Below are positions 25,857-37,169 of a stretch of 64,000 nucleotides of DNA, in pieces. Made by a program: the position numbers and the translations under genes. The stretch lies in assembly GCA_022579005.1 (NCBI GenBank), contig MU401459.1, forward strand, positions 433,884 through 497,883, written 5' to 3'. Numbering within the stretch: position 1 is the first letter of the stretch; the number at the start of each line of letters is the position of its first letter. Below the pieces are notes generated by a model. That model was given only the letters and a program-made list of their open reading frames with translations, was not told the DNA's origin and searched no databases. The DNA comes from Poronia punctata. Its lineage: Eukaryota > Ascomycota > Sordariomycetes > Xylariales > Xylariaceae.

Positions 25857-27652
25857 ATGTCACTATCCAGCAGAGATACGTCACCACGCAAGACTCAAGG
25901 CATAGCATCAAACATTATACCACCCCCACTCCACATAATTAAAAGGACTAGGACTGTGGAGTTTCACCCCAAACGCAATATGAGGAGGGACACGAGTAAC
26001 GGCAGCATGGGCCATGGCCAAGACCATCCTCTCCTCGTGGCCAAGAAGCGCCAGCGTTTTCTATCTCCCGACAAGACCACTTCCCCAGCTCACCTTTACC
26101 AACGCCAGGGCGACAACGACGTCACGCCGAAGCCAGCCATGCATCCCGCAGGGCGGCGGCAGCCGAGGTCGGAGTCGGTACGACGATGGTTTTCTAAAAC
26201 CCGTACTTCAACACGTACTTCCTCATCCGGCACTACTCGCCATAGGTATGATCTACGAAGTGGGAATGCCACGTCAGAATCAGCAGATAGCTCGTTCTCG
26301 TCTGTCGGAGAGTCGTCAGGCTTAGAATACATGGCAGAGACGTCTTCGCCGAACCCATTCGAGTCATGTAGTCGAGTGGATTTACACCCTTCGTTCTTCA
26401 ATCCGCCTCTAGAAAACAACGACACTGACGATTGTCACCTTTTAACGCCCCGTATTTCCATTACGTCGGATGTGCGACTCTCTCAGGGCCCCATTACGAC
26501 AGTCTGGGCTGCTATCGAGATCTCCGGTCAACTTACTCGTCCGTGCCACTCCAACTCTACAGAGAACCGATCTGTCAATGATAGCTTCCATGAGCCCAAC
26601 CCCTTGCACCCAGGCAGTGTATCCAGATTTGGGAGCATGTATGGCCTCCATGTCGAAGTGCTCCCTATTGGGGACTCTACCGTTGTCGAGGTGTTCCAAG
26701 ACCATGGGAAGACGTAAAGTCCCCACAACAATATCCCATTCCTATATTGTACTAACACTGATATAGGACTCTTAACCTGGGATCTACTATTTTGATACTG
26801 GCAAAGGTTGAAATAGACCTTCGACGTCAACAGCGACCCGAACGGCTTCAGTTCCGAAAGTCTAATGAACTGATTAATGATCTGGAAAATTGTTTGGGTG
26901 GCGGTCCTGTCGGCTATGTTGAAGTCCGCTTATGGTACAATCATTCGGGCTTTCCGTCGTCGGACATCGTGGCAATATCAAGTGGTACAGCGAACTGCCA
27001 AACTCAACTGAAAACAAGTGTAACTGGGATTATTGAAAAAGACGCTCTGTACAGAAACCGGCCCCTGTCCCGACATGTCGCAAACGAGAGCCCGCTATGG
27101 GGTCTGGTTGCTTCGCATTTCGGCCCTCACCGAGCCGATGACATATTATCCCCAAGGAACACGTATCAAGAGACGGCGTTTATCGATCATTATGTTGTAT
27201 CGCCGACTCGTCACGGGCTTAGGGAATTATGCTTGGTTGAACAGATGCAGCGTACTCCCCAACGCCAGATTCTGGAAGAAGAACTAGAAGACGAGGAGGC
27301 AGAAGAAGACCCCGCTCGTAGGATATGGACGGAAATGCGGCGGCGATCGTCCCGTGGCTATTCCTCAGTCCGCAGCAATAAGACCGGGGGCGTCGTTTCA
27401 GGGAAGAATGCGGCTAGCTTGAAGTCGGATGTCGAGCGTCGCAGGGAACACTTGCGCAATACGGCTTTGCGTAACAGAAGGTCGATAGGGGCTAAGAGTC
27501 TCAAGAGCCTTGTACCGTCGATGATGAACCTCGATATTTCGGGTGAAGGAACAGGAACTTGCGACAAATATGCTGCGAGTACAGAGAATAAGGAGAATGA
27601 GCCTCCTACGCAAAGAAAGGATGGCCGGTGGAGCCTTGGGGGGTTTTGGTGA
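25857..27652 (+). CDS. Unrecognised 580-aa protein
   Basis: Two exons (25857-26713 and 26767-27652) are joined by a 53-nt GT-AG intron with a TACTAACACTGATATAG branch/acceptor region. The phase is kept and the reading is smooth across the junction (HGKT to TLNLGSTILILAK). The N-terminal third is basic and Ser/Thr-rich and probably disordered. A middle block of about 150 residues (from GPITTVWAAIEISGQL through GLHVEVLPIGDSTVVEV to YVEVRLWYNHSGFP) alternates hydrophobic and polar residues and looks like a folded beta-rich domain. The C-terminal part has a Glu-rich stretch (EELEDEEAEED), then basic helices, and ends KENEPPTQRKDG...FW. I recognise no named family and assign no function. The start could lie further upstream if the small membrane ORF is an exon of this gene. 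Confidence 0.75.
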
Positions 27653-28246
27653 AGTGAAGTGATGGGATGGGAAATTAGATGGACAGATGAGGAGGAATTG
27701 TAGTGTTGTTTTCAAATCGGATAGGTGTTATTATTAGGGTAGGATTAGGAATCAGGAGACTTGATATTGCCTGGGCTTTCTTTTGCTCTTTTCACAAGCA
27801 CGTCTCTTACTTGACTTTTGTTCTAAGGGTTAATGTAGATGGACCTTGACTATGCTTCGAAATTGATCTTTGAATTACAGGTGTGTTTTACCACCGCGAC
27901 GGGTGTAGAGGTCGGCCGGTCGTAGTGCTTGTTGTCAAGCTCGAAGCTATGATGAGAATGAGACTGAATAAATCCTAAAGAGCTTTCAATAGTCTGTTTG
28001 ATAACGCTATAATTACGTTTCTCCATCTCAAGGTGGTGTCCATTGCGGGAAACAAACAGACAGTCCTGGAGAAATCTGTCATGCATATTATTAAATCAAG
28101 ATTCTCCCGGTTTATGAGGAATAAATCCATGAGGCAAAATAATAATAATAATAACAATTCATTATTTCATTCATTATAAAAGATGTTTGAAAACGGATTC
28201 CATCCATCATTGATTACGTGATGTGTTGAGATGAGACGAGGAGCGT
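27653..28246. other. Convergent intergenic region
   Basis: 594 bp between facing stop codons. It is moderately AT-rich and has an AAT/ATA trinucleotide run near 28139-28156. No gene seen. Confidence 0.6.
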
Positions 28247-29374
28247 TCAACGATGAGAAGAAGGTAATTCGTGAACGGGACTGGTGCCCTGGAGTTCTCT
28301 CGGGGGATCGCCGCTTGGTATTTCGGGGTGGTTATAATACTGCTGGTGATCGCTTAGAGGATATGAATTATTGAATTTGTTGTCGGGTCCGTAGTAGGTG
28401 GTTGGGTGGTGGTAATCCGGGTCGGAAGATAATGGTATTACTTGGTGGTTTCTTCTCTTTCTTCTTCGTATCATGTACCATATTGCTGCGATGAGGAGGA
28501 TTATCCCTGCTATTGCGCCTATGGTTATTCCTACTGCTGCGCCGACGTTGATGCCTTTGTTGTCGTCGTCGTCGTTTTCGTTGGAGGGTTGTATGGGGCT
28601 GTTTGATGTGGTTATTGGATTTATGGGTGAATGTGGGGTACTTGTTGATGATGATGATGATGTTGATGTTGATGATGAAGTCTGGTTCTTAGGTTAGTAT
28701 ATACCTTTTTCTCCTTTGCCCAGGTAAGTAGGTCGGGAAAATAGACCGGGAAAACAAAACTGACGGATGATACAAAGTCTGTCGATTTGTACCGGACTTT
28801 GATAGGATAGGCGCCTATAGCGCCTATATCATTAGTTTCGGTCCTCAATCTCGTGGATCCATCTTGGACGACCATGGCAGTCAGAACGACCTGCTCCGTT
28901 ATCTGTGACACGCAGCCTAACGTGGTCTCCCACGCCAGGGTATGGGTACTTTGGCATTCGTATACATCCTGTCTAAAAATCGGTTATATTAAATTATCGT
29001 ATTAGCAACTGTCTGTCTGTCTGTCTGTCTGTCTGCTCTTCTCTTTCTCCTTCTTTCCTTTTTCTCGCCCCGAACCGGCACAAAACGAATCGAGAGGGAG
29101 GAAGGAAGCCATACGTAGGACAACAAGTAACCACCGTCTCCGAGATTTTCCCCACCCTATTCGTACTCACGCAAGCCTGCGTGTAGCCGCTCGGGCAAAG
29201 AGCGGGGGAATAGTATTGTTCCGGTTTGGCCACGTAGCCGCTCGGGAAACATAACGTCTGTTCGGGCTGGCCCTGAAGGTAATAGTTATTCTCGGCCCAG
29301 TAAAGGCCATCTAGCACGGTCTCGCAACCGGACGATTCTAGAAAGTCCGTCGGAAGCGGCCCGAGGTTGGACAT
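28247..29374 (-). CDS. Cys-rich single-pass cell-surface protein
   Basis: Fungal surface protein with a small Cys-rich ectodomain, a Ser/Thr stalk, one membrane helix and a cytoplasmic tail, an architecture shared with wall-stress sensors and the many fungal proteins labelled LPXTG-like. Three exons (29374-29115, 28972-28774, 28687-28247) give 299 residues in phase. The ectodomain contains CFPSGY, YSPALCPSGYTQAC, TCCPT and an ETTLGC block. The second exon carries a region of QVVLTAMVVQDGS type. The stalk (about 154-175) is almost pure Ser/Thr, and an acidic Asp run precedes the helix (about 200-226). A stop-transfer MIRRRKRR and a Tyr/Pro/His-rich tail follow. There is no classical signal peptide at the N-terminus, as in several relatives. 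The first intron holds a CTGT microsatellite. The two ORFs at either end look unrelated until spliced. Confidence 0.82.
29009..29035. repeat. CTGT microsatellite in intron 1
   Basis: Six to seven tandem CTGT units inside the first intron (29114-28973) of the surface-protein gene. Confidence 0.9.
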
Positions 29375-32342
29375 TGTTGTTCGCCTTTATCCTTTCTCGT
29401 TCGTGAAAGGAATAATAAAGAGTCCACTGGAATAGTTAGTTAACCCCACGTCATCCAAAACGCGTGAGTGTAGATCAGTCAAGAAAAGATGAGTAGTAGG
29501 TTAGATAATAGCTGGAGAAGATCCGCTATAGAAATAAAGTTATACACGTACTCATAATCTACGAGTATATTGCTGGGTAGGTAGGTAGGAAAGAAAAGCT
29601 CCCCGCGACCTTACGGGTCAGGGTCAGGTTGGTTTTGAACCGGACATTGTTCTTCTTCTCCCCTTTCTCAGCTGAATCCTTGGGCGCTTAATGGCTCCAA
29701 CCAACGTAGGTCAGTCAGCCTAGTCCTACTACGCCGCTCGAGTCTTCTTAATTCCGGTGAGTTTCGGTTTCTGTCTAATGTCTCCGAGAGTATGTACGTG
29801 TAGATTAGCTGGGTTGTAGATCCTGTCCGGATACATGTCATAAGACTCCGCCCCTGATTTCCCGGCACTGCTGTTTTGGTATTCGGACGAAAGGCTAAGC
29901 CATTTACAAGAATTTACGGGGAGCGCTTTTTTTGTGGCTAACGACTGCGACATATTAAGCGCAGCCCCGGAAACTAGATGGGACTTCTGGCTAAGAAGAG
30001 GTACAGAGTATTTAAAATCTAAATGTACCCTCAAAGACAAACTCGGTGTTTGGCCTGCAAGAAAATTCCAGAAAAGGTCAGAGAAAGAGAGAGATAGATC
30101 TAAAGGTATATATACAAGCACGTAAAGGAAAGAGGATAAGTAAGCAAGATAGCATAGGTAATTAGATAAGCAAGTAAGTAACACGTATGAAGGTAGGTGA
30201 GGTACATAGGCTCAAGTAGATGGATGTGTAGGTGCACAGGCTACTATAAAGGGTTTAGTTTCTAGTCCAGATATTACAAACAACACCGGGGGGAAACTAA
30301 AGGCGATAGGACTCAGCCTTATTAGGTATTTATTGTGGACCTGACGCGGCCGCGTTAACTACCTACCCACACATTACCATTTATGAGTACCGACCCCAGG
30401 CGCATGTTGCTTTTCCCCAAGGCTGAATGGCTGACTGGTTCTGTTTGAGATACAAGATAGAAGCCCCTAACCTATAGAAGTCTAGTCTGGCCCGGCATTG
30501 TCTTGAAACTAGTTCCTCTCCCCCTCCTTGTATTTCTAACCATAGATCTTTTGTTACCTTTGTCAAGTACTTACTTTTAACCTACCTCTAGTGCTCCGAC
30601 TACCATATTAACACAACCTATCAACTAATCACCATCAACGCCAATATATCATCGTCAGATGTTCTTTAATAACAAGGGGAGCCTTACAACTAACCTAGAA
30701 AAGCTTAGGTTAGAGATTTTTAGAAGGAGGAACTGTGCTATCTACTTAATACTTAGCTAACCTAATCTCACCACATTGCCGCACCCTCCTGCAACTTTTA
30801 GCTAACGTAGTATTTAGCCCTGGCCAAATGCAACACTACATTACCAACTCACCTATTACTGTAATCTAGGGGGGCTTATGATTTCAGATATCTTGTCACA
30901 CCTTCCCGGCTCTCTTTGTACGTGTATACATAAACGAGTTGCCTGCGCCGCCCCTAAATCCTTCCTTCCCTTGTTTTAGGTGTCAGTCTGTTCCTATCGT
31001 CAGATTGGAAACCGCCATGCCTTGTTTTAATAAGGGGTGGACTACATATTGTGCCTCTCGCGTCAAGTCAACCCTGCAATTATTTGCAAAATAGATCCAA
31101 GAAGCATATAGCAAGGTAAGCAGTACCCCTGTTTGGCTTGTTTTGCGTTGTACCAAGAACAGTTGATCACTGATCAGATTTTGCAACCGGGGTTGGCCTT
31201 TCTACTACGGTTGCTGCCGAAGAGCTCCCCACATGGTATACGAGTAGCATCTCATTCATTACGCAGCAATATGGTAAGCTGTAATATGTGCACGTGTATT
31301 CAGAAATGGTTAGCACAAATGTATCATTTCTGATTCCACATTTATCACTGCCTACTCTAGAAAACAATGCTACGCAATGTGCCACGTAAAATGCTCCGTC
31401 ATAACATGATACATCTTTTGTATTTGCGTTTTTCATCTCTACCTGTTCCATCATCCCTCTTCGTGGTTCTCTCCTGGCTCTCTCCATTACTTGCCACATA
31501 TTCCGTTCCATCTGTCAAATCAGTCGTGTCTTCCATTGCTGGCACGTGCACGAGGGGACCACCTAGACCCCCCACAGCAGGATGCCAGCCCCCTCAAGGA
31601 TGAGTTTTATGAGAAAAGCTGGACCTAGAGTCGTGAGCCCTGGTCATTAGAAGCCGACTATCCATCCTGCACCATAAACACAACATATTCTGACAAAATC
31701 TCTCCATATTTGCGATGGCGTATACCAGCGTTGAGTTTTGTCCCTTAAAAAGAGGAGAGGGGTTGTGCTTGTAAAACCTGTGGTTCAATAATGAACGTGC
31801 TGGTACGCCCCGCCTTGGCCACCCTAAGGAGAGTGTGTCGGCCGCTTCAACAGGACAATAATGTCAGGGGCGTGAGGTCGGCGAGTACAGCTCTAGAAAA
31901 AAGAAAGGAAAAGGGAAAACAAACGAAATGAACAAAAACTCCAGGCACCATGCACCATGCACCTTGCACCATGCACTTTACAACCTGCTAACCATGCCTT
32001 CTATCTATTCACCCGTCCATGGAATGTTGACCGGAACCAACCAAACAAGATGGATGAAAGAGGATTTAAAAGAAAAGGTCGAGCTTTTATATCCGTACCC
32101 TATCACTGGGACCAGAAACCAAGGCCTAGAACCACGTAGGCCCCCAACACGGAGGGCCTCTGCAGACCAATCCTGGACAAGGGTTCCAAGAACCAGCGCC
32201 TGGTCATATCTGCAGGGACAGCATCGCAGCTTCTTGGTTGAAGCGTCGCTCATCGGACGTCGCACGAAGCCTGAAATCGCCCCGATGGATCTTCTTGCCA
32301 CATTTGATATAGACGAAGGCATAGTGAGACTGTCGCTTCATC
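29375..32342. other. Intergenic region upstream of the surface-protein gene
   Basis: Almost 3 kb without a supportable gene, between the surface-protein start and the J-protein stop (both minus strand). It includes dispersed TACGAGTA and TAGGTAGG words and a GCACCAT repeat at 31945-31976. An open plus-strand frame over 31928-32350 only mirrors composition near the J-protein 3' end. Confidence 0.55.
31945..31976. repeat. GCACCAT repeat
   Basis: About four and a half tandem copies of a 7-bp unit (GCACCAT), one with a substitution. No gene is attached. Confidence 0.85.
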
Positions 32343-35315
32343 CTATTTAACCCGATCTCTAAAATCGATATACTCGGCAATCCTTCTTCGGTGTTCTGCA
32401 CAAGCGTCTGCATGCTTTCTTTGAACACCCAAGTCCTGATCAAGTTCGCAAAGATAACTACCCGCACATTCTTCAAGCCAATTCGGGCCGCGTCTTGAGC
32501 GGCGTTGTTTGTACTCTTTTTGCCTGGTAGCGATGTGGGTGACGATTTCATCTTCGAAGACCTCCCACTTATCCATGTAGGTGTTGAAGTCCTGGGAATA
32601 CTTCCTGAACGATAAGTTGCTTGGTCGAGTACCTGCCACAATTTGTGGCGGCCGAGGGGCCACAGGCACGGTCGGGAAGGTTAGTGGGCGGGAGAGGGAA
32701 GGGTCGATAACCTCGACGGGTATCTGCTCTGATGGCTTGCTCGGAAAGGGGAGGGTGGACTTCACATCTTGCCATGATTTGAGTCCTGTTGGCGCCGGTT
32801 CTGCAAAGGGTTCCACCTTCTTAAAATCGGCAAATGTTGTCTGAAATTCTTCAGTGTCTTCCGAACCCATATTATAGGACGGGAAGGTAGTATTTCCGGC
32901 CGGCTTGCTGTCGTTTACTCCGGAGACGTCCTTTGCGCCGTTAGTGCTTGAAGCTAGACCAGAAGACTCCGCAGAGGCTCCATTCGCATCTCCCGCTCTC
33001 CATTCTGCTCTGTAGGGCTCGGTAGAGTATTTTCGAGCAGTATTTACCTTGGCAGGTTTCTGGACATCTTCAGCCGCTTTTTTCGGCGGTGGACTGTCAA
33101 TGTCCATCGCGTCATCCTCCGCCACAGCAGCGGCGGGAACCTTAGGAGCCGTCGGGGATTCCTGTTGCAGTCCCTCACCCTCTGACTCGTCCGCCACTGT
33201 CGCCTTAGCCGGGTTTGTCTTGAAGGACTTGGTTTTGCGTAGATTGGGGCGCCGGCTTGGGGAAGTTGAGGAACTAGCCATCGGCTGTGGCTCAAAGTGT
33301 TGCGGGCCTATCTTTTCAGACCATTTCCCGGCCGAGAAGGAGCCGGGTTCATCACTGTTAGGGGAGTCTCCGGCCTGCGGCGGCGGCTCCCGAGGTGGGA
33401 AAGGGGTAGTCAATGGGCTCGTCAAAGGGGTCGGACGGCGGATAGGACGTCGCGGTCTTGGCGGGGCGCTTCCTTCAGTGGCCGAGGCCGATCCTGCTTT
33501 AAACTGCCAGTCATTGATAATCTCGTCATCCACAAACCTGGTATTGATATTATCAGTACTGTGTCTGGTGAAAGACTTGGCATTAGCCTCCGCTGTTGGC
33601 GACTTTGGCCCCGCGAAGTAAAAGCTAGAGGCACGATTGCAGTTAGCGTCAAGTCTTGGGTGGCTGGCCGTGGAGATAGACGACGCTCGCTGAGGACCCA
33701 TGGTTGGACTTCCACCATCGTTTCCAGCCGTGGGGACCTTTCTGAGGAGACGATCAAGTGCTGTCCGTTGCTGAACTTCTATGGGAAGCAACGTGCTAGA
33801 GCTTCGTGCCTTTTTTTCTTCGCTTGAAGAATTTGCAACGCGGCGGCCGTAAACAAGAGATATGAGGTGTTTTGCGTGTGATGTGTGCTTGCCAGATACA
33901 TCAGGCCGAGGAGTACCGGCAGTGGATTGCGACTTGGTTGGGAAGGTTTGGTGAGCATACCCTGATGGCTTGGGGTTGCCTGGCTCGACTGGAGTAGCAT
34001 TAGGAGCTGTGGTGGCATTAGGCATGGATGCTGTGGGCATTTTGGTTAGCTTTTGTATATTAGTCGCCAGTTTTAACAACTTACCATTAGTAGGATTAGC
34101 CTTTGAAGTTGGAGTAGTGGTGGCTGTTTTGGCTGGCTTTGGTCTATATCTATCGCCCGCTCTTGATTGCGCCGTAGTTTGAGCCGTGAACCCGCCCCGA
34201 TTCACTCTATTAGAATCTTCTGAACCACCATCATTACTAGAGCTTCTTGAAGGTGTAGAACTCCGGGGTCTCGCATTTGGGAAGGCACCCGGCATCTCAG
34301 CAGCTCTGGGAGGGACGCGAGTACTGGCCGACCGTCCTAGGCCCGAAGGGGGGTCAAATAAACTGGTCTTCTCCCCGCCTGGGCTATGGTATGGGGTACT
34401 CTGTCGTGTATCCATGAACTTCTCTCTGAATTGTGCCAACGGATCTGCACCGGCCGTGCCACTATGATTTTGAGAGGTCGTTTCGACATCTGGGCCAGTT
34501 CGAGTATCTTGTGCGGGGCTGGGGCCAAAGTAAGAGTGCGTTCGAGTCGTGAAGTAGTTCTTGTTGGTGACGGGCGGCTCGTCCGCTACACCAGGGGCGC
34601 TGGGCGTAAAGCCTGTCTTCCTACTGGTACCAAATGCTGCTTCTGCCTTCTGCTTCTGGTATGCTGTCCTAGGAGGAACAGGTGCCGGCCCAGGTCTCGA
34701 CTCACGGGTAGCAGACGTAGGAGCTCTTCCCGGAGGCGCTCGATTTGGCGTTGGCGGTGGCTGCTGGGGTTGCTTTCGTGAAGAGTTTGGTCGGAGGTTA
34801 TCCCATGCATCCGCATTGCTTCGTCGAAACTGCGGGTCGTCTCTCGGTGTCTGTGGCCTAGAGTTCCGCGGCATGCTGCTAGTAAAGTCTTCATAGCGAC
34901 GGGCACCTGACGCTGGCCGCGTCTGGTTGTTCTGACGCCGTGGCGGAGGAGGATAGGCTTTACCAGCATCCTGCCATGGGTTTCCTCTAACTCCCGAAGC
35001 GGCGGGATAGCGTGTTGAGCGACGTGCTTCATCATATTGGCTTCTTAGGGTTTCGTCCGTCAGGATCTCGTGGGCGGATTGGATGATCTGAAATTTGGAT
35101 TGAACTTCGACTTCTCTTCCCGGATTACGGTCTGGATGATATTTTAGGGCTACATAGGATTTTGGTCAGTTGTGTACACCGGATCCACTTGGTTTTGCTG
35201 TCAGCCATGGAGCCTCACCTAATTTTCTGAACTGTCTTTTTATCTCCTCAGTGGTTGCCGTTGACGAGAGCTCAAGGTCCGCATAGTAATTGCGCGTCTT
35301 GTCCCACTTCGGCAT
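32343..35315 (-). CDS. J-domain (DnaJ/Hsp40) protein, 967 aa
   Basis: Hsp70 co-chaperone-type protein: the N-terminal J domain stimulates Hsp70 ATPase. Two exons (35315-35219, 35149-32343) are joined by a 69-nt intron that interrupts the J domain just before its signature. Splicing restores KLALKYHPDRN with HPD at residues 37-39, then helix III/IV with FQIIQSAHEILTDETLRSQYDE. After about residue 75 the protein is very long, Pro/Ser/Gln-rich and probably disordered. It lacks the Gly/Phe region and zinc centre of type I and II J-proteins (type III). The last 120 residues are again folded-looking and charged (SFRKYSQDFNTYMDKWEVFEDE), with an Arg/Lys-rich patch and the end RRRIAEYIDFRDRV. The function of the tail is unknown. 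An in-frame 54-nt segment with perfect splice signals lies inside exon 2. The nearest upstream gene, INCENP, is on the same strand 1.85 kb away. Confidence 0.85.
34031..34084 (-). other. Possible in-frame alternative intron (exitron) in the J-protein gene
   Basis: Within open coding sequence, reading on the minus strand, a GTAAGT donor is followed 54 nt later by a CACAG acceptor, with GCTAAC as a good branch point 15-20 nt before it. The length is a multiple of three and there is no stop inside. Retention keeps, and removal deletes, 18 residues (starting after PTN). Either form is translatable. Confidence 0.55.
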
Positions 35316-37169
35316 GGTGACAAGCTGTTGGCGGAAGCCGCCCGCGATCAGATCTGTACAGTAACAAGTTGGATGCCAGGAACAGTTGTGCAGGTTTCAT
35401 TGAGGAGGGGCAGAGTTGTCTAAGCGGAGCTCCCTGTGACGTGATGTGAACTACCTATAGCTCTTATGCCCCGGGGCCAATGAGCGACAGAATTAATATT
35501 GCTTGATTATCCTTATACGGGTGTAAAGGGTATGAGCCTAGGCAGCCAGGTCCTAGTGTGTTGTGTGCAACGGGTTTGATGCAAAGGGATTGCGAGATAG
35601 ACGTCGAGTGTGTAAACAGGATTTGTTGTTATCTTTATGTTTTGTCAAATGGTCAAGGTGGATGACAACAAGGACCCCTGTCTGCTGAGCGTTGCCTGGT
35701 GATTAGTGATGATGAGCACACCTGTGCATGTGAATGCAAAAAGAAGCCGAACAAGAGAAAGACTACTAGAAATACCTAGTGTGAAGGCGCTTGAAACAGC
35801 AAGAGTTGAATAGAATATTCAACCGATGAGTTGCAAGAGATGCTTGTCATACTCCAGAGATTTACGCGCAAAAGCTATTTCTTTCTACGCGAAGCGTTGG
35901 TGGAGGAACTGGAGGATGGTCTACCTTATTAACATTTGATAAGGTTTTGAGTGAAGCTAAAGAAGGAAAGTGGGCACAGGGTGGGATGGTAAAAAATGCG
36001 GGCAAGGTAGGCTAGGTACACTTTTATCTGCCCTTCTAGTATGTTAGGTACAGGTACACAGGTACATAAACCCACCCGCGTGGTCTGATGTACCTAAGGT
36101 ATCTCCCTACACGTAGGGAACTTGGGAAGGCATCCTCAGGTACTAAGTCAATAGAACGCCTTAATGCATACAACACCAATAAAGATGAGGAGAATGACAC
36201 TGCTAACACGGCAGAATACAGATCTACCACATACTTGGCAATATGTACATACTTTACTATTAATTCTACCTATCTTGTACCTTGCACTTATTCAGCGCGC
36301 AGCCACAAGGAAATCAGGCGGCCCTTGTTAGGCTACATACCCCGCGGTAAACCGTTCCCTACCTTCAATGTACTTGTACTAACGTCCTGCAGAGCGGTTA
36401 ATCGCCCAATAACAGAACCGTCAACAGACCACGCAGATGTCCAGACTCCAGAGTCCTGACGACATCTTGCCTACGAGTAAAGTAACCTACGTGTTACAGC
36501 AACAATACGCTTTTGTAATTTAACTATAAATGGCTGGGTTTAGCAGACCGTGACAACCTCCATAAAAAGAGTAAAGAAATATCTACCTATCCATACCGCC
36601 TACTTCCTTCCTATTGCCGCCATAACTAGACTAAGGTTTGTTTCTCCTCTAACCTATTGCAAGATATATATATGAGGGCATTAACTAAGCCTGGTCAGTT
36701 CCATCACATCATCTTTCCTGCCGGTAATCAATCAACTATATAGGGCATTGTCCTGAATGCGAAAAGAGGACGTAAGACGCAAGGCAAAACCTGTACAAGT
36801 TTTCATTGTAAAACAGGTACCTTAAGCAGACGGCTACCGAGAGACAAATGCCCATTTGCTGGCAGGTGATAAATAGGGAATGTAATAAGACCAAAGTGTC
36901 AATATATTTGGCATGTATCAGGTATTGAATCAGCTTGTATTCGCCATGTCATCGCTGTCATTCCTTAGGTGTCCATGCGTAGGTGCCTTAATCGTAAAGA
37001 AGCACTACCTTTGTAGTTCATGATAACCCAACCCTATCCGCCTTTAAACCAACGCCTCAAAACAAGTACAGACCCTCTGAACAACTAATGCATCTGGTAC
37101 CACGCCACTATGATACTACAAGCAGCAACACTCTTCACTATTTACCACCAATCATGACGGATGTGGGAA
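35316..37169. other. Intergenic region (INCENP 3' / J-protein 5')
   Basis: 1.85 kb without a supportable gene. It must hold the J-protein promoter and the INCENP 3' end. A TATATATATG stretch is near 36665. One ORF at 36088-36459 has no recognisable content. Confidence 0.55.

Noticed and set aside
28139..28156. CRISPR-like or other spaced repeat array
   Set aside because: Only simple microsatellites occur in the window; no spaced direct repeats, and CRISPR is not expected in a fungal nucleus.
33049..33621. 190-codon plus-strand frame
   Set aside because: Antisense shadow of the J-protein coding sequence, whose reading is supported by the J domain and phase.
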